NCBI RefSeq assembly: GCF_003051055.1
Contig: NZ_QAON01000005.1
Span: 177,443 to 241,442 of the forward strand
Direction: 5' to 3'
Length of the DNA stretch: 64,000 bases
From: Agitococcus lubricus
GTDB taxonomy: Bacteria > Pseudomonadota > Gammaproteobacteria > Pseudomonadales > Moraxellaceae
Positions 20,029-31,337 of the stretch are shown in pieces (the stretch's first letter is position 1; the number at the start of each line of letters is the position of its first letter). The translations under genes and the position numbers were made by a program. Under the pieces are notes generated by a model that was given only the letters and a program-made list of their open reading frames with translations, did not search any database and was not told the origin of the DNA.

Positions 20029-20838
20029 TTACATTGCAGGCAAACGCTGTAATTGGTTATGCGTTACAGGCACCGCAAGGCCTTCTTTCCATGCTACTGC
20101 GAGTCCATTACGATAACGTAAATCTATGGTGGCAATACGGTCAGCATAAGGGGTTAATTCACGCTGATAGAGTTTGGTAAATCGTTGCAGTTTTTCATTG
20201 ATAAAGTTTTGGTCTAGTACCACTTGAATGCCATTATCAAAACGAATAAACCATGTTCTACGCTCGGTTAAGTGCAATTCCACCACGCGCAATTTTAACT
20301 CACGAAAACGCTCATTAAAGCTACGATATTGGTCCATCACATACGCTGTTTTGCCCACGGGGCCAAATAATAACGGTAAATCGGTGTTTTGTTGGCTCAC
20401 TTTAGGTTGAAACACTTCACCTTTTGCACTCAAATACCCTTTACTTCCCCAACGCGCAACCGCCTTCTTTTCTACCACGATGACACGAATACCATCAGGC
20501 CAACGACGTTGTACAGACATGCTTTCTACCCACGGTGAGGCCAAAACGGCATCTCGAATCGCCACTAAGTCTGTACTAAAATAACTGCCTTGTACGACGG
20601 GTTTTAGCCGCGCAGATAGTTCTTCTCGGTCGGCCACACTGATGTCACCTTCTACTTGAACCAGCGCTAAGGGGGCTTTACGTTGCAATTCATGCACCAA
20701 ACCCATTAATCCCCAACCTAATAAGGCAAACGCAGCGAGCAACCACAAAAAGCTCAGCACACGCCAAACAGTACGCAAATGGCGTTGCGTGCCAGTCAGC
20801 ACGAGCGGGGCTTGATTGCTTGACGCATGTGACGGCAT
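20029..20838 (-). CDS. ftsQ: Cell division protein FtsQ
   Basis: A 269-residue bitopic membrane protein of the divisome FtsQLB complex. A cytoplasmic N-terminus is followed by one transmembrane helix (about residues 27-48, VLSFLWLLAAFALLGWGLMG). The POTRA domain comes next (ALVQVEGDISVADREEL through SVQRRWPDGIRVIVVEKKAVARW) and then the FtsQ beta domain. ATG 20838 is preferred to a GTG at 20853; neither has a convincing ribosome-binding site. It lies between ddl and ftsA as usual. Confidence 0.93.
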   Translation of the reverse strand: MPSHASSNQAPLVLTGTQRHLRTVWRVLSFLWLLAAFALLGWGLMGLVHELQRKAPLALVQVEGDISVADREELSARLKPVVQGSYFSTDLVAIRDAVLASPWVESMSVQRRWPDGIRVIVVEKKAVARWGSKGYLSAKGEVFQPKVSQQNTDLPLLFGPVGKTAYVMDQYRSFNERFRELKLRVVELHLTERRTWFIRFDNGIQVVLDQNFINEKLQRFTKLYQRELTPYADRIATIDLRYRNGLAVAWKEGLAVPVTHNQLQRLPAM

Positions 20839-21019
20839 AACCAAAAATCTCACGACTAAAAAATTAGGGTCTCAATACCCACCCGAATCAACGCACATTA
20901 GGTGACCTTAGCACAGGCAAAGGTCGTCATTCTTAACGCAGATATTTATCCCTTGCGTGTTTCAACAAATACTTGGCAAAGTCTACAATGATACTACTGT
21001 ATTCGGGTTGGATTCGAGT

Positions 21020-21964
<945 letters not shown>

Positions 21965-22226
21965 CTATTGGATAGTTGGCTATTGGTGAACCAAGGTGTG
22001 TTTTGGAAGGGATAAGTCGCCTAAGCTACATGATTGCTTGTTTCAATCACACAACACCGTAGCAAAAACATCCATTTTGAGCTTGATGATAACGGAACAT
22101 GCATCACGGTTAACCCATCATTTACTTCACCCACCCAAGACCAATAGCCCTGATGATTTAGCTTAAAACGACACACCTTTGACTAGGAGAAACAGCACAA
22201 ACAGTGCCAACCTCCTATCATGGACG

Positions 22227-23672
22227 TTATATTTTGCTTAAATATAAACCGTGTTGGGCTAATTCTAAGGCAATTGCCCCCACAGTGCCCGCACCTTGGG
22301 TTAACAATACGTCATTCGCTTGTAACACGGACGGTAATAAGGTAGGTAATTCCTCTATTTTTTCAATAAAAATCGGTTCAACTAAACCGCGTGCTCGGAT
22401 ACTACGCGCCAAGGTACGACCATCTGCGCCTGCAATCGGTTTTTCGCCTGCCGAATAAACATCTAACAATAATAAAACATCCACCTGTGATAAAACCTGT
22501 ACAAAATCTTCAAAGCAATCACGGGTACGGGTATAACGGTGCGGTTGAAACATCAAGACCAAACGACGGTCAGGAAAACTTTGTCTTGCTGCTTTTAATG
22601 TCGCTTCTACTTCTCTGGGATGATGACCATAATCATCCACTAAACGTACGGTCTGACCTTGTGTGGTCGCAAACTCACCGTATTGTTGAAAACGTCGACC
22701 CACGCCTTGAAAGTTGGCTAGAGCCGTTTGAATGGCTTGCTCATCTACGCCTTCATCGCTTGCGATAGCAATCGCGGCTAAGGCATTTAAGACATTGTGT
22801 AAACCTGGCAAATTAAGGCTAACGGCCAACGGTGGATGGTGAGGACGCAAAACCGTAAATCGTGTTTGCATACCGTCTTGGCAAATATCCACTGCACGCA
22901 CATCATTAGCTTCTGCAAAACCGTAGGTCACTGTTGGCCGTGCAATACGAGGTAGCAACTCCCGAATGACGGGGTCATCGCCACAAACCACCGCCAAGCC
23001 ATAAAAGGGTAAATTATGTAAGAATTCGATAAAGGTATCTTTTAGCTTTTCAAAAGACCCGCCATAGGTATCCATATGGTCAGCATCAATATTGGTAACA
23101 ACGGCAGCCATAGGTTGCAAATGTAAAAAAGAAGCATCACTTTCATCCGCTTCCGCTACCAAATAACGGCTACCGCCCAATTTGGCGTTTGTACCTGCAC
23201 TATTTAACAAACCACCAATCACAAAGGTCGGGTCAAAGCCGCCTTCGGCTAAAATCGAGGTGACCAGACTCGTCGTCGTCGTTTTACCGTGTGTGCCCGC
23301 AATCGCAATGCCGTGACGATAGCGCATTAACTCGCCAAGCATTTCTGCACGACGGACGATAGGCAGACGTTGCTCACGCGCTGCAACCACTTCAGGATTC
23401 GTGCTGTCAATGGCCGTTGATACAACCACAACATCCGAACCTTGAATATTTTCTGCGGCATGGCCAATAAAAATATCTGCCCCTAAATCTTGAAGACGAG
23501 CCGTCGTTTTACTGGCTTTGGCATCTGAACCTGCAATCCGATAGCCTTGATTAAGTAGCACTTCGGCAATACCACACATGCCCGCGCCACCAATACCGAT
23601 AAAATGAATACGACGGATACGGCGCATCTCAGGAATTTCGATGAGTCGCGTACGGGAGCTTTGATTTATCAT
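22227..23672 (-). CDS. murC: UDP-N-acetylmuramate--L-alanine ligase MurC
   Basis: Adds the first amino acid, L-Ala, to UDP-MurNAc. The 481-residue Mur ligase has the N-terminal Rossmann motif [17 protein letters not shown], the ATP loop [12 protein letters not shown] and the C-terminal [13 protein letters not shown] region. ATG 23672 lies 4 bases after the murG stop. A longer frame to 23744 overlaps murG and its extra residues do not resemble MurC. A shorter start at MRRIRRIHF is possible. Confidence 0.96.
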   Translation of the reverse strand: MINQSSRTRLIEIPEMRRIRRIHFIGIGGAGMCGIAEVLLNQGYRIAGSDAKASKTTARLQDLGADIFIGHAAENIQGSDVVVVSTAIDSTNPEVVAAREQRLPIVRRAEMLGELMRYRHGIAIAGTHGKTTTTSLVTSILAEGGFDPTFVIGGLLNSAGTNAKLGGSRYLVAEADESDASFLHLQPMAAVVTNIDADHMDTYGGSFEKLKDTFIEFLHNLPFYGLAVVCGDDPVIRELLPRIARPTVTYGFAEANDVRAVDICQDGMQTRFTVLRPHHPPLAVSLNLPGLHNVLNALAAIAIASDEGVDEQAIQTALANFQGVGRRFQQYGEFATTQGQTVRLVDDYGHHPREVEATLKAARQSFPDRRLVLMFQPHRYTRTRDCFEDFVQVLSQVDVLLLLDVYSAGEKPIAGADGRTLARSIRARGLVEPIFIEKIEELPTLLPSVLQANDVLLTQGAGTVGAIALELAQHGLYLSKI

Positions 23673-23676
23673 AAAA

Positions 23677-24750
23677 TTACTCAGCACGAAGACAATAATT
23701 AGCAACCGTTGCCGTTGCTTCTGGTTGTGCAAGTTTACGAGCAATCACTGCCATTTGCAGTAATGTTGCCCGCGACAATAGGGGTTTCAGACGGTCGGCT
23801 AAACTCTCTGGGGTCAAACTTTGTTGTGGGCACAACAATGCGGCCCCCGCATCACTCAAATAACGGCCATTGGCTGTTTGATGGTCATCGACAGCAAAAG
23901 GGTATGGGACTAAAACAGAAGCCACACCTGCGGCAGCAATTTCACTGACCGTTAAAGCGCCCGAGCGACAAATGACTAAGTCTGCCCACGCATAAGCCTC
24001 CGCCATATCGGCAATAAAGGGCTGTACATCTGCGGTAACAGCCAAGCCCTGATAACGTGCCAACGTCGCTTCGGCACGATTTTTACCCGATTGATGGCGA
24101 ATAGTTAAGGCATAGTCTTTAGTCAATAACGCTAAGGCTTGTGGAACTAAGTCATTAAGAGCCACCGCTCCTTGGCTACCGCCTAAAATTAAGATATTTA
24201 ACGCTCCCTCTCGCTCAGCATAACGCTGTTCAGGTGACGCTAATTGGGCAATGACAGGACGCACAGGGTTGCCTGTGGTTTTGACTTTAGGACTTGCGGC
24301 AAAGGCTTGAGGAAAGGCTTGTAGCACCGTGGTTGCCAAATGCGATAACTGCTTATTAGTAAACCCCGCAATGGCATTTTGCTCATGGATAATCAACGGC
24401 TTTGCTAACAAACGGGCGGCAACACCACCAGGCCCCGTCACATAACCCCCTAAACCAATGACACAATCTGCCTTCACCGCTTTTAAGACACGCATGGCAG
24501 CCAATATAGCCGCCAAAATTTTGAAGGGGGCTAGCAATAGCCGCGCTATCCCCTGCCCTCTGACACCTTTGACATCTAAATAGCTAATTGGGAAACCGTT
24601 CTTAGGTACAATATCTGCCTCAATACCGTTTGCGGTACCCAACCAATGAATTGCAATACCTTGCTGTGCTAAATGTTGTGCTACCGCAAGTGCAGGAAAA
24701 ACGTGCCCCCCTGTACCACCCGCCATGACAACCACAGACTTAACCGTCAT
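23677..24750 (-). CDS. murG: Lipid II synthase MurG (UDP-GlcNAc transferase)
   Basis: A 357-residue GT-B glycosyltransferase that adds GlcNAc to lipid I at the inner face of the membrane. The N-terminal glycine-rich loop [15 protein letters not shown], the second loop [13 protein letters not shown] and the C-domain loop [13 protein letters not shown] are all present. Its start overlaps the ftsW stop by 4 bases (ATGA), indicating translational coupling. Confidence 0.97.
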   Translation of the reverse strand: MTVKSVVVMAGGTGGHVFPALAVAQHLAQQGIAIHWLGTANGIEADIVPKNGFPISYLDVKGVRGQGIARLLLAPFKILAAILAAMRVLKAVKADCVIGLGGYVTGPGGVAARLLAKPLIIHEQNAIAGFTNKQLSHLATTVLQAFPQAFAASPKVKTTGNPVRPVIAQLASPEQRYAEREGALNILILGGSQGAVALNDLVPQALALLTKDYALTIRHQSGKNRAEATLARYQGLAVTADVQPFIADMAEAYAWADLVICRSGALTVSEIAAAGVASVLVPYPFAVDDHQTANGRYLSDAGAALLCPQQSLTPESLADRLKPLLSRATLLQMAVIARKLAQPEATATVANYCLRAE

Positions 24751-25940
24751 GGTGTGCCTCCTTGTTTTGCTATTGTCGTTTCTGCATCTATTCGTAATAA
24801 AATACCTAACATGGTAAACACAACCACCAAACTACTACCACCATAACTAATAAAAGGTAAGGTTAACCCTTTGGTTGGAAACAACCCTGTACACACCGAG
24901 ATATTGATAATGGCTTGCATCAGCATTAAAAAAATCATGCCATAGGCCAAATAAGACTCTTGTAATTTACCAACTGCAGCTGCGTTTCGACCAATACGCA
25001 CACCTGCTTGAACCAACATAAAAAAAGCGATTAGCAATACAAATACACCAACAAGCCCAAACTCTTCGGCATAAATGGCAAACACGAAGTCAGTATGTGC
25101 CTCGGGCAAATAGAACAACTTTTGTACACTATGACCCAACCCAACACCAAACCAATCCCCACGACCAAAGGCAATCAAACTTTGGGATAATTGATAATCT
25201 GTACCATAGGCATCATCCCAAGGTTCCCAAAAGGACATTAAGCGTTTGACCCGATAATCCGCCGAAAAAGCCAGCGCAATCGCACCACCAACTACACCCG
25301 CAAACAACAACCCAAATTGTGCTAAGGGAGCGCCGCCTAAAAACAACATGCCTAAGATGGCACTCATCAAAACCAAACTGGCACCAAAGTCAGGTTCAGC
25401 CATAAACAAGGCAATCGTCAACCCAATAATAATGCCTGCACGTAGTAAGCCCGTAAAATAGGTGGTACGTACGGCTTCTTGACGACGGACGAGATAACCC
25501 GACATAAATAAGACGACAGCAAATTTGCCAATTTCAGAGGGTTGTATGGTAATGCCAGCAGCACCTAGCCAGCGTGCACTGCCGTTAATGCGACGGCCAA
25601 TGCCTGGTATCAACACTAAAATCAACAACACAAACGAAATAATTAAAATATACCAACTCCAACGCTGCCAAAAATGCATTGGAATTTGCGCCGCAACGGT
25701 GGCCGCGGTCACGCCCATCAGGACGTAAATTAAATGCCGAATAAAAAAATAAAAGGGATTATTAAAATCTGCCGAGGCAATACCCATTGACGCAGAAGCG
25801 ACCATAATAACGCCTATCGACGCCAAAATCGCGGCTGCCAACATCAATAATCGGCGGACTGTAAACTCCTGCTGCCAGTTAGGAACTAACCAGTGACGAG
25901 GAATCTGTGTTAAAGAAGGCCTCTTAAGTGCTAACTTCAT
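24747..25940 (-). CDS. ftsW: Septal peptidoglycan glycosyltransferase FtsW
   Basis: A SEDS-family polymerase of 397 residues with about ten membrane helices. It works with FtsI to make septal peptidoglycan. Diagnostic stretches are NGSARWLGAAGITIQPSEIGK, FLMLMQAIINISVCTGLFPTKG and LPFISYGGSSLV. ATG 25940 is preferred to a GTG at 25952 that overlaps the last base of the murD stop. Either start gives tight coupling to murD. Confidence 0.96.
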   Translation of the reverse strand: MKLALKRPSLTQIPRHWLVPNWQQEFTVRRLLMLAAAILASIGVIMVASASMGIASADFNNPFYFFIRHLIYVLMGVTAATVAAQIPMHFWQRWSWYILIISFVLLILVLIPGIGRRINGSARWLGAAGITIQPSEIGKFAVVLFMSGYLVRRQEAVRTTYFTGLLRAGIIIGLTIALFMAEPDFGASLVLMSAILGMLFLGGAPLAQFGLLFAGVVGGAIALAFSADYRVKRLMSFWEPWDDAYGTDYQLSQSLIAFGRGDWFGVGLGHSVQKLFYLPEAHTDFVFAIYAEEFGLVGVFVLLIAFFMLVQAGVRIGRNAAAVGKLQESYLAYGMIFLMLMQAIINISVCTGLFPTKGLTLPFISYGGSSLVVVFTMLGILLRIDAETTIAKQGGTP

Positions 25941-25951
25941 ACCATTTATCA

Positions 25952-27307
25952 CTACAAGGAATACAGGGCATTAACCGCTGCCACAAACTGATGGCCACGG
26001 TCTTCATAATGTTTGAACATATCAAAACTGGCACAAGCAGGCGATAATAGAACCGCATCACCTGCGCAAGCCAACTGATGGGCTTGTTGTACGGCGTCAA
26101 CTAAGGTCGAGGCATAGTATTTGACGAGTTGCGGACTGAGTGCAGCGTCAATTTTTTGGGCATCTTCACCAATTAAAACCACAGCTTTACTATATTGCAC
26201 TAAGGCAGGCGACAAGGGTCGAAAATCTTGTCCTTTACCCACTCCCCCTGCAATCAAAATCACTTGGCCACTAATACTCGCACCTAAGCCATTAATAGCG
26301 GCTAAGGTAGCACCGACATTCGTCCCTTTGGAGTCGTTATACCATGCAACCTGCTGTTGTTTGGTCACTAACTGACAACGATGCGGTAGTCCCGTAAAAT
26401 GACGCAAGGTCGTCAACATCGCGGTCATGGGGATATTGACGGCCTCACCCAGTGCTAAGGCGGCTAAGGCATTCGCGACATTGTGCTCACCAAAAATGCC
26501 CATTTCTTGCGTTGGCATCAATTTTTGCGCACCTTTGGCTAAATAACTCACACCTTGCTCTTTAATGACGCCGTATTGATGCAAATCGGGTGGATTCAGG
26601 CCAAAACTGGTATTGGGGATATGTTCTGGCAATAACGGCACTGTCAGTAAATCTTGGCGGTTGGTGACATAATAGTGACAGTTACGATAGATACGTTGTT
26701 TGGCCGCATGATACTCCTGCATATTGGCATAACGGTCCATGTGGTCTTCGCTAATATTCAGAATGGTGGCGGCAGCGGCTTGCAAACTAAATGTTGTCTC
26801 TAGCTGAAAACTGGATAGCTCAAGCACATATAAATCGGCAGGTTGTGCGAGTAATTCTAAAACAGGCGTCCCTAAATTCCCGCCTACACCGACAACAATA
26901 CCTGCGGCTTCTGCCATCAATCCCACTAAGGTAGTGACCGTACTTTTGGCATTAGACCCTGTAATCGCGACAATGGGGGTTGTTGTGGCTCGGCAAAATA
27001 ACTCTATATCCCCAATCACTTGAATCCCGTGTTGTCTGGCAGCAGCGAGTGCAGGTTCATTAATTGATATACCTGGACTACACACAATCTCTTGGGCACT
27101 GAGCAATAACTCTGCGTCTAAGTGCCCTAAACTAACGACAACATCGGGATATTCGGTACGTAACTCGGCTAAATTAGGTGGATTTTCACGTGTGTCATTC
27201 ACGGCTACTGTGTAACCCATTTGTTTTAAGTAACGGACACAAGAAAGTCCCGTTTTACCTAAACCAACCACTACTTTGAGTCCTGCACGCTGGATTAAAC
27301 CCGCCAT
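25952..27307 (-). CDS. murD: UDP-N-acetylmuramoyl-L-alanine--D-glutamate ligase MurD
   Basis: Adds D-glutamate to UDP-MurNAc-L-Ala. The 451-residue ligase shows GLGKTGLSCVRYL at the N-terminus, the ATP loop AITGSNAKSTVTTLV, and AWYNDSKGTNVGATLAAI, which is typical of MurD. GAGG precedes the ATG on the minus strand. In the ATP loop the usual GTNGKST reads GSNAKST, keeping the essential Lys-Ser/Thr. Confidence 0.96.
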   Translation of the reverse strand: MAGLIQRAGLKVVVGLGKTGLSCVRYLKQMGYTVAVNDTRENPPNLAELRTEYPDVVVSLGHLDAELLLSAQEIVCSPGISINEPALAAARQHGIQVIGDIELFCRATTTPIVAITGSNAKSTVTTLVGLMAEAAGIVVGVGGNLGTPVLELLAQPADLYVLELSSFQLETTFSLQAAAATILNISEDHMDRYANMQEYHAAKQRIYRNCHYYVTNRQDLLTVPLLPEHIPNTSFGLNPPDLHQYGVIKEQGVSYLAKGAQKLMPTQEMGIFGEHNVANALAALALGEAVNIPMTAMLTTLRHFTGLPHRCQLVTKQQQVAWYNDSKGTNVGATLAAINGLGASISGQVILIAGGVGKGQDFRPLSPALVQYSKAVVLIGEDAQKIDAALSPQLVKYYASTLVDAVQQAHQLACAGDAVLLSPACASFDMFKHYEDRGHQFVAAVNALYSL

Positions 27308-27334
27308 AATTGCCTCTATGATTAGAACCGTGAG

Positions 27335-28417
27335 TTAACGAATTTTAAGCGTTGTCAAACCCAGTAATACCAGCATAAAGCTGATAATCCAAAAGCGAAC
27401 GACGACTTTGGTTTCTGGCCAGCCTTTTAATTCATAATGATGATGAATGGGTGCCATACGGAAGATACGTTTACCTGTTAATTTATATGAACTGACTTGT
27501 AACATCACAGAGACGGTTTCCATCACAAACACCCCGCCCATGATAAATAAGACAATTTCTTGGCGCACAATCACGGCAATTACCCCTAGGACTGCACCTA
27601 AGGCCAATGCCCCCACATCCCCCATAAACACTTGTGCAGGATAGGCGTTAAACCATAAAAAACCCAAACCTGCGCCAATAATAGAACCACAAATGACAAT
27701 TAACTCACCCGAGCCCGCAACATAAGGAATGTGTAAGTATTGGGCAAATTTGATATTGCCTGATAAATACGCAAAAATCGCCAATGCGCCTGCCACCATC
27801 ACAGTTGGCATAATCGCTAAGCCATCTAAGCCGTCGGTTAAATTCACCGCGTTACTACTGCCAACAATCACTAAATAGGTCAGCAAAATATAAAAAATAC
27901 CCAAAGGTAAGACGAGGTCTTTGAAAAAGGGAAAAATTAAGGTTGTTTCAACGGGGGTTTTAGCCAAGTAATATAAAGCACCTGCGGCAGCAATACCGCC
28001 CACCGACTGCCAAAAATATTTCCATTTAGCGGGTAGGCCGCGTGAGTTTTTCTCGACTACTTTACGGTAGTCGTCAACCCAACCCACTGCACCAAACACC
28101 GTCATGACGCCTAATACAATCCAAATATAGGGATTACTCAAATTTGCCCACAGCAAGGTGCTGATAGCAATTGCCACTAAAATCAATGCCCCACCCATCG
28201 TAGGTGTGCCTGATTTAACTAAATGTGTTTGTGGGCCGTCGGTACGTACCGCTTGACCAAACTTTAGTTTGCGTAAATATTCAATCATCCACGGGCCAAA
28301 CCACAAGGCAATCCCTAAAGCCGTTAAAATACTTAACATGGCTCTTAGCGTTAAATAATTAAAAACATGAAAGCCTTTATAATATTGGGCTAAAAAATCT
28401 GCTAACCACAGCAACAT
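27335..28417 (-). CDS. mraY: Phospho-MurNAc-pentapeptide transferase MraY
   Basis: Makes lipid I by moving phospho-MurNAc-pentapeptide onto undecaprenyl phosphate. The 360-residue protein from ATG 28417 equals the E. coli length and follows an AAAGGAGC ribosome-binding site. About ten membrane helices are visible, with the catalytic loops [20 protein letters not shown] and [10 protein letters not shown], and the cytoplasmic [11 protein letters not shown] motif. A longer frame to 28438 adds seven residues. Confidence 0.97.
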   Translation of the reverse strand: MLLWLADFLAQYYKGFHVFNYLTLRAMLSILTALGIALWFGPWMIEYLRKLKFGQAVRTDGPQTHLVKSGTPTMGGALILVAIAISTLLWANLSNPYIWIVLGVMTVFGAVGWVDDYRKVVEKNSRGLPAKWKYFWQSVGGIAAAGALYYLAKTPVETTLIFPFFKDLVLPLGIFYILLTYLVIVGSSNAVNLTDGLDGLAIMPTVMVAGALAIFAYLSGNIKFAQYLHIPYVAGSGELIVICGSIIGAGLGFLWFNAYPAQVFMGDVGALALGAVLGVIAVIVRQEIVLFIMGGVFVMETVSVMLQVSSYKLTGKRIFRMAPIHHHYELKGWPETKVVVRFWIISFMLVLLGLTTLKIR

Positions 28418-28502
28418 AGACGTTGCTCCTTTTGACAATCTTTACTTAAACAGGGATATCGCCACCCTAAAGAGGCGTGCTTATCTTGAGCACGGTTAGG
28501 TT

Positions 28503-29840
28503 CTAAACAGCCACAAAGGCTTGCACTACAGATTCCATACGTGCGCTACGTGAGCCTTTGACTAAAACTGTGACCGCCTGCGCCAATTCTGACTTCAATG
28601 CGTCAATGAGCGGCGCATGCTCGATAAATACCTGTGCGTTATCCCCAAATCCTGTGGCAAGCTCATGAGCATAAGCACCAACAGCATACAAAGCATCAAT
28701 CTGTTTGGCACGCGCATACGCCCCCACCTCTTGATGAAGAGCAGCTGCATCTGCCCCCAATTCTCCCATCGCCCCCAAGACCACGATTTTACGCCCAACA
28801 CATAACGCCAACTCATCTATTGCGGCTTTCACAGAGTTGGGATTTGCATTGTAAGTGTCATCAATCAGGGTAAATGGCTGGCAACGATGTAACACCATAC
28901 GGCCTGCCGCACCCTGTGCCTGATTTAAGCCCTGTTGGATATGGACTAACGATAAACCACAGGCCCACGCCAAACAGGCAGCCGCCAACGCATTAGCGAC
29001 ATTATGTTGCCCGATAAGTTGTAGTTGAATGGGGATAGATTGTTGGGCAATATGCAAATTAAATTGATATGCCCCACCTGCGCCACGTTTAATGTCAGTT
29101 GCAAAGACATCTGCCTGTTTATTAACAGAAAAATTGATTATTTTACGGCCTGCACATAATTGGCGATGGTAATCGGCATACTCATCATCGGCATTGATAA
29201 CAGCCGTTCCACCTTCCACTAAGCCCGAAAAAATCTCACCTTTGGCTTTAGCAATCCCTGCTCGACCACCAAACCCTTCTAAATGTGCCGTGCCAATATT
29301 GTTAATCAGTGCCGCATGCGGTTGAACCAGCCCTGACGTGTAGGCAATTTCACCTTGATGATTCGCTCCTAACTCAAATACGCCATATTGATGTTCAGCC
29401 TGTAGGCGTAATAAGGTTAATGGCACGCCAATATCATTATTTTTATTGCCCAAGGTGGCTAAGGTTGTGCCTGCTTGTCTAAAGATACTTGCAGTCAACT
29501 CTTTAGTCGTTGTTTTGCCACTGCTTCCCGTAATCGCAACACGCACTAAATCAAATTGCTCACGCCATGCTTGTGCTAATTGACCTAAGGCTTGATGGCT
29601 ATTGGTGACCACAATTTGCGGAATCGCCAATGCAGGTTGATGACGTGTGACAATTGCCGCAACAGCCCCTGCCGCCACGGCTTGCTCAACAAAGTCGTTG
29701 GCATCAAACTTTGCCCCACTGAGCGCAATAAATACATCGTTTGCTTGAATAGCACGTGTATCGGTAGAAAACTGGTAGACATCCAAGTCGTGACCAATGA
29801 GCTGTCCTTGTGTTTTTTGGGCAATGACACTTAATTTCAT
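28503..29840 (-). CDS. murF: UDP-MurNAc-tripeptide--D-Ala-D-Ala ligase MurF
   Basis: Completes the pentapeptide by adding D-Ala-D-Ala. The 445-residue Mur ligase has a MurE/MurF-type N-domain (FSTDTRAIQANDVFIAL), the ATP loop ITGSSGKTTTKELTA and LIDDTYNANPNSVKAAID. It is followed by mraY after an 85-base gap and preceded by murE after a 36-base gap. Confidence 0.96.
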   Translation of the reverse strand: MKLSVIAQKTQGQLIGHDLDVYQFSTDTRAIQANDVFIALSGAKFDANDFVEQAVAAGAVAAIVTRHQPALAIPQIVVTNSHQALGQLAQAWREQFDLVRVAITGSSGKTTTKELTASIFRQAGTTLATLGNKNNDIGVPLTLLRLQAEHQYGVFELGANHQGEIAYTSGLVQPHAALINNIGTAHLEGFGGRAGIAKAKGEIFSGLVEGGTAVINADDEYADYHRQLCAGRKIINFSVNKQADVFATDIKRGAGGAYQFNLHIAQQSIPIQLQLIGQHNVANALAAACLAWACGLSLVHIQQGLNQAQGAAGRMVLHRCQPFTLIDDTYNANPNSVKAAIDELALCVGRKIVVLGAMGELGADAAALHQEVGAYARAKQIDALYAVGAYAHELATGFGDNAQVFIEHAPLIDALKSELAQAVTVLVKGSRSARMESVVQAFVAV

Positions 29841-29876
29841 AACGTTCTCATCGATAAAAAAGCTGACACCTGAAGG

Positions 29877-31337
29877 CTAAACGGCAGATATTTTTAATAG
29901 TTGCTCTACTATCTGCGCATCATCAAAGGGATAACGCACCCCTTGTATTTCTTGATAATCTTCGTGACCTTTACCTGCCACTAAGACCAAATCCCCCGCC
30001 TGTGCATGGCTCAGGGCATAACGAATCGCTTGCTCACGGTCAGCGATAATCACCATCTGATGCGGTTGATTAATACCCGTCACAATATCGGCAATAATGG
30101 CATCTACCGCTTCACTACGCGGATTATCGGCGGTAATAATCACTTTATCCGCTAAACGACTGGCAATTTCACCCATAATGGGCCGTTTGCCACGGTCTCG
30201 GTCTCCACCACAGCCAAACACACACCACAGATGCTGATGTGTATGCTCACGTAATGTGGATAACACTTTTTCCAAAGCGTCGGGCGTATGTGCATAGTCT
30301 ACGACAACGGTGATATCTGCATTGGTTAAACATTGCATACGTCCACGCACAGGTTGTACATGGCTAAGGGCGTCAACGGCTTGTGTTAAGGGTATCGAAA
30401 AACTTAACAAGCCTGCTAATACCGCCAAGATATTACTGACATTAAAACGCCCCAATAGACGTGTTTGTAATTCAACCTGTCCCATCGGAGTTTTAATCGT
30501 TAAGCACAAGCCTTGTAACGAAGGTTGAACGGATAACGCAACAAAATCAGCATCACGTTGGGCATGTTGACTATATGTCCAACAACGGACATTCGGTGCT
30601 AATCCCACCATAAATACCTGACTCGCAGGGTCATCGGCATTAAAAATGGCGGTCTGTAAGGTTGGCCACCGAAATAACAAGGCTTTGGCTTGCTGATAGG
30701 CTTCCATCGTCCCATGATAATCCAAATGGTCGCGCGTTAAATTGGTAAAAATCGCTGTTTGTATACAGGTTGCATTTAAGCGACCTTGTTCTAAACCGTG
30801 CGAACTGGCTTCTAAGGCAACCACTTGTACGCCTGCTGCTTTGAAGTCAGCCAGTTTTTTTTGTAGCTGTAAGGCATCTAAGGTGGTGTGTGTGGATGGC
30901 TGAATTGCTCCGATGACCCCATTCCCTAATGTACCTAAGACGGCCGATTTTAGTGCGAGAAAATCACACGCATGGGCAAATAATTGGGCACAACTGGTTT
31001 TACCATTCGTGCCTGTGACGGCTAATACACTTAGGTCTTGACTAGGCGACTGGTAAAAGCGCGCCGCAATTTGCCCTAAATATTGAGGCAAATCGGCAAT
31101 ACAAATCACGGGTACTTGTGCAATCGCATAATCGGTTTCTTCACTGTGGGCTAAGACCGCGACTGCTCCTTGTGCAATGGCTTGGGGAATATACTGCCGT
31201 GCATCATGCTTGAGTCCCCGTAAGGCAATAAAAACATCGCCCGCTTGCACGGCCTGACTGTTGGCAGTTAAGCCAGAAACCAAAATCTGCTGATAAACAG
31301 GTGGCGTATTTGGCCATAATGCAGCTAAGGCGGGCAT
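29877..31337 (-). CDS. murE: UDP-MurNAc-dipeptide--meso-diaminopimelate ligase MurE
   Basis: Adds the third stem residue. The 486-residue protein carries the ATP loop TGTNGKTS (108-115) and the DNPR motif at 404-407 in ITADNPRSEA. DNPR marks meso-diaminopimelate specificity, as opposed to lysine, so the cell wall should be the usual Gram-negative A1gamma type. The ATG overlaps the ftsI stop by one base (TAATG). Confidence 0.96.
   Translation of the reverse strand: MPALAALWPNTPPVYQQILVSGLTANSQAVQAGDVFIALRGLKHDARQYIPQAIAQGAVAVLAHSEETDYAIAQVPVICIADLPQYLGQIAARFYQSPSQDLSVLAVTGTNGKTSCAQLFAHACDFLALKSAVLGTLGNGVIGAIQPSTHTTLDALQLQKKLADFKAAGVQVVALEASSHGLEQGRLNATCIQTAIFTNLTRDHLDYHGTMEAYQQAKALLFRWPTLQTAIFNADDPASQVFMVGLAPNVRCWTYSQHAQRDADFVALSVQPSLQGLCLTIKTPMGQVELQTRLLGRFNVSNILAVLAGLLSFSIPLTQAVDALSHVQPVRGRMQCLTNADITVVVDYAHTPDALEKVLSTLREHTHQHLWCVFGCGGDRDRGKRPIMGEIASRLADKVIITADNPRSEAVDAIIADIVTGINQPHQMVIIADREQAIRYALSHAQAGDLVLVAGKGHEDYQEIQGVRYPFDDAQIVEQLLKISAV

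Noticed and set aside
23673..23744. Longer start for murC
   Set aside because: It would overlap murG by 68 bases and add residues unlike MurC; ATG 23672 is four bases past the murG stop.
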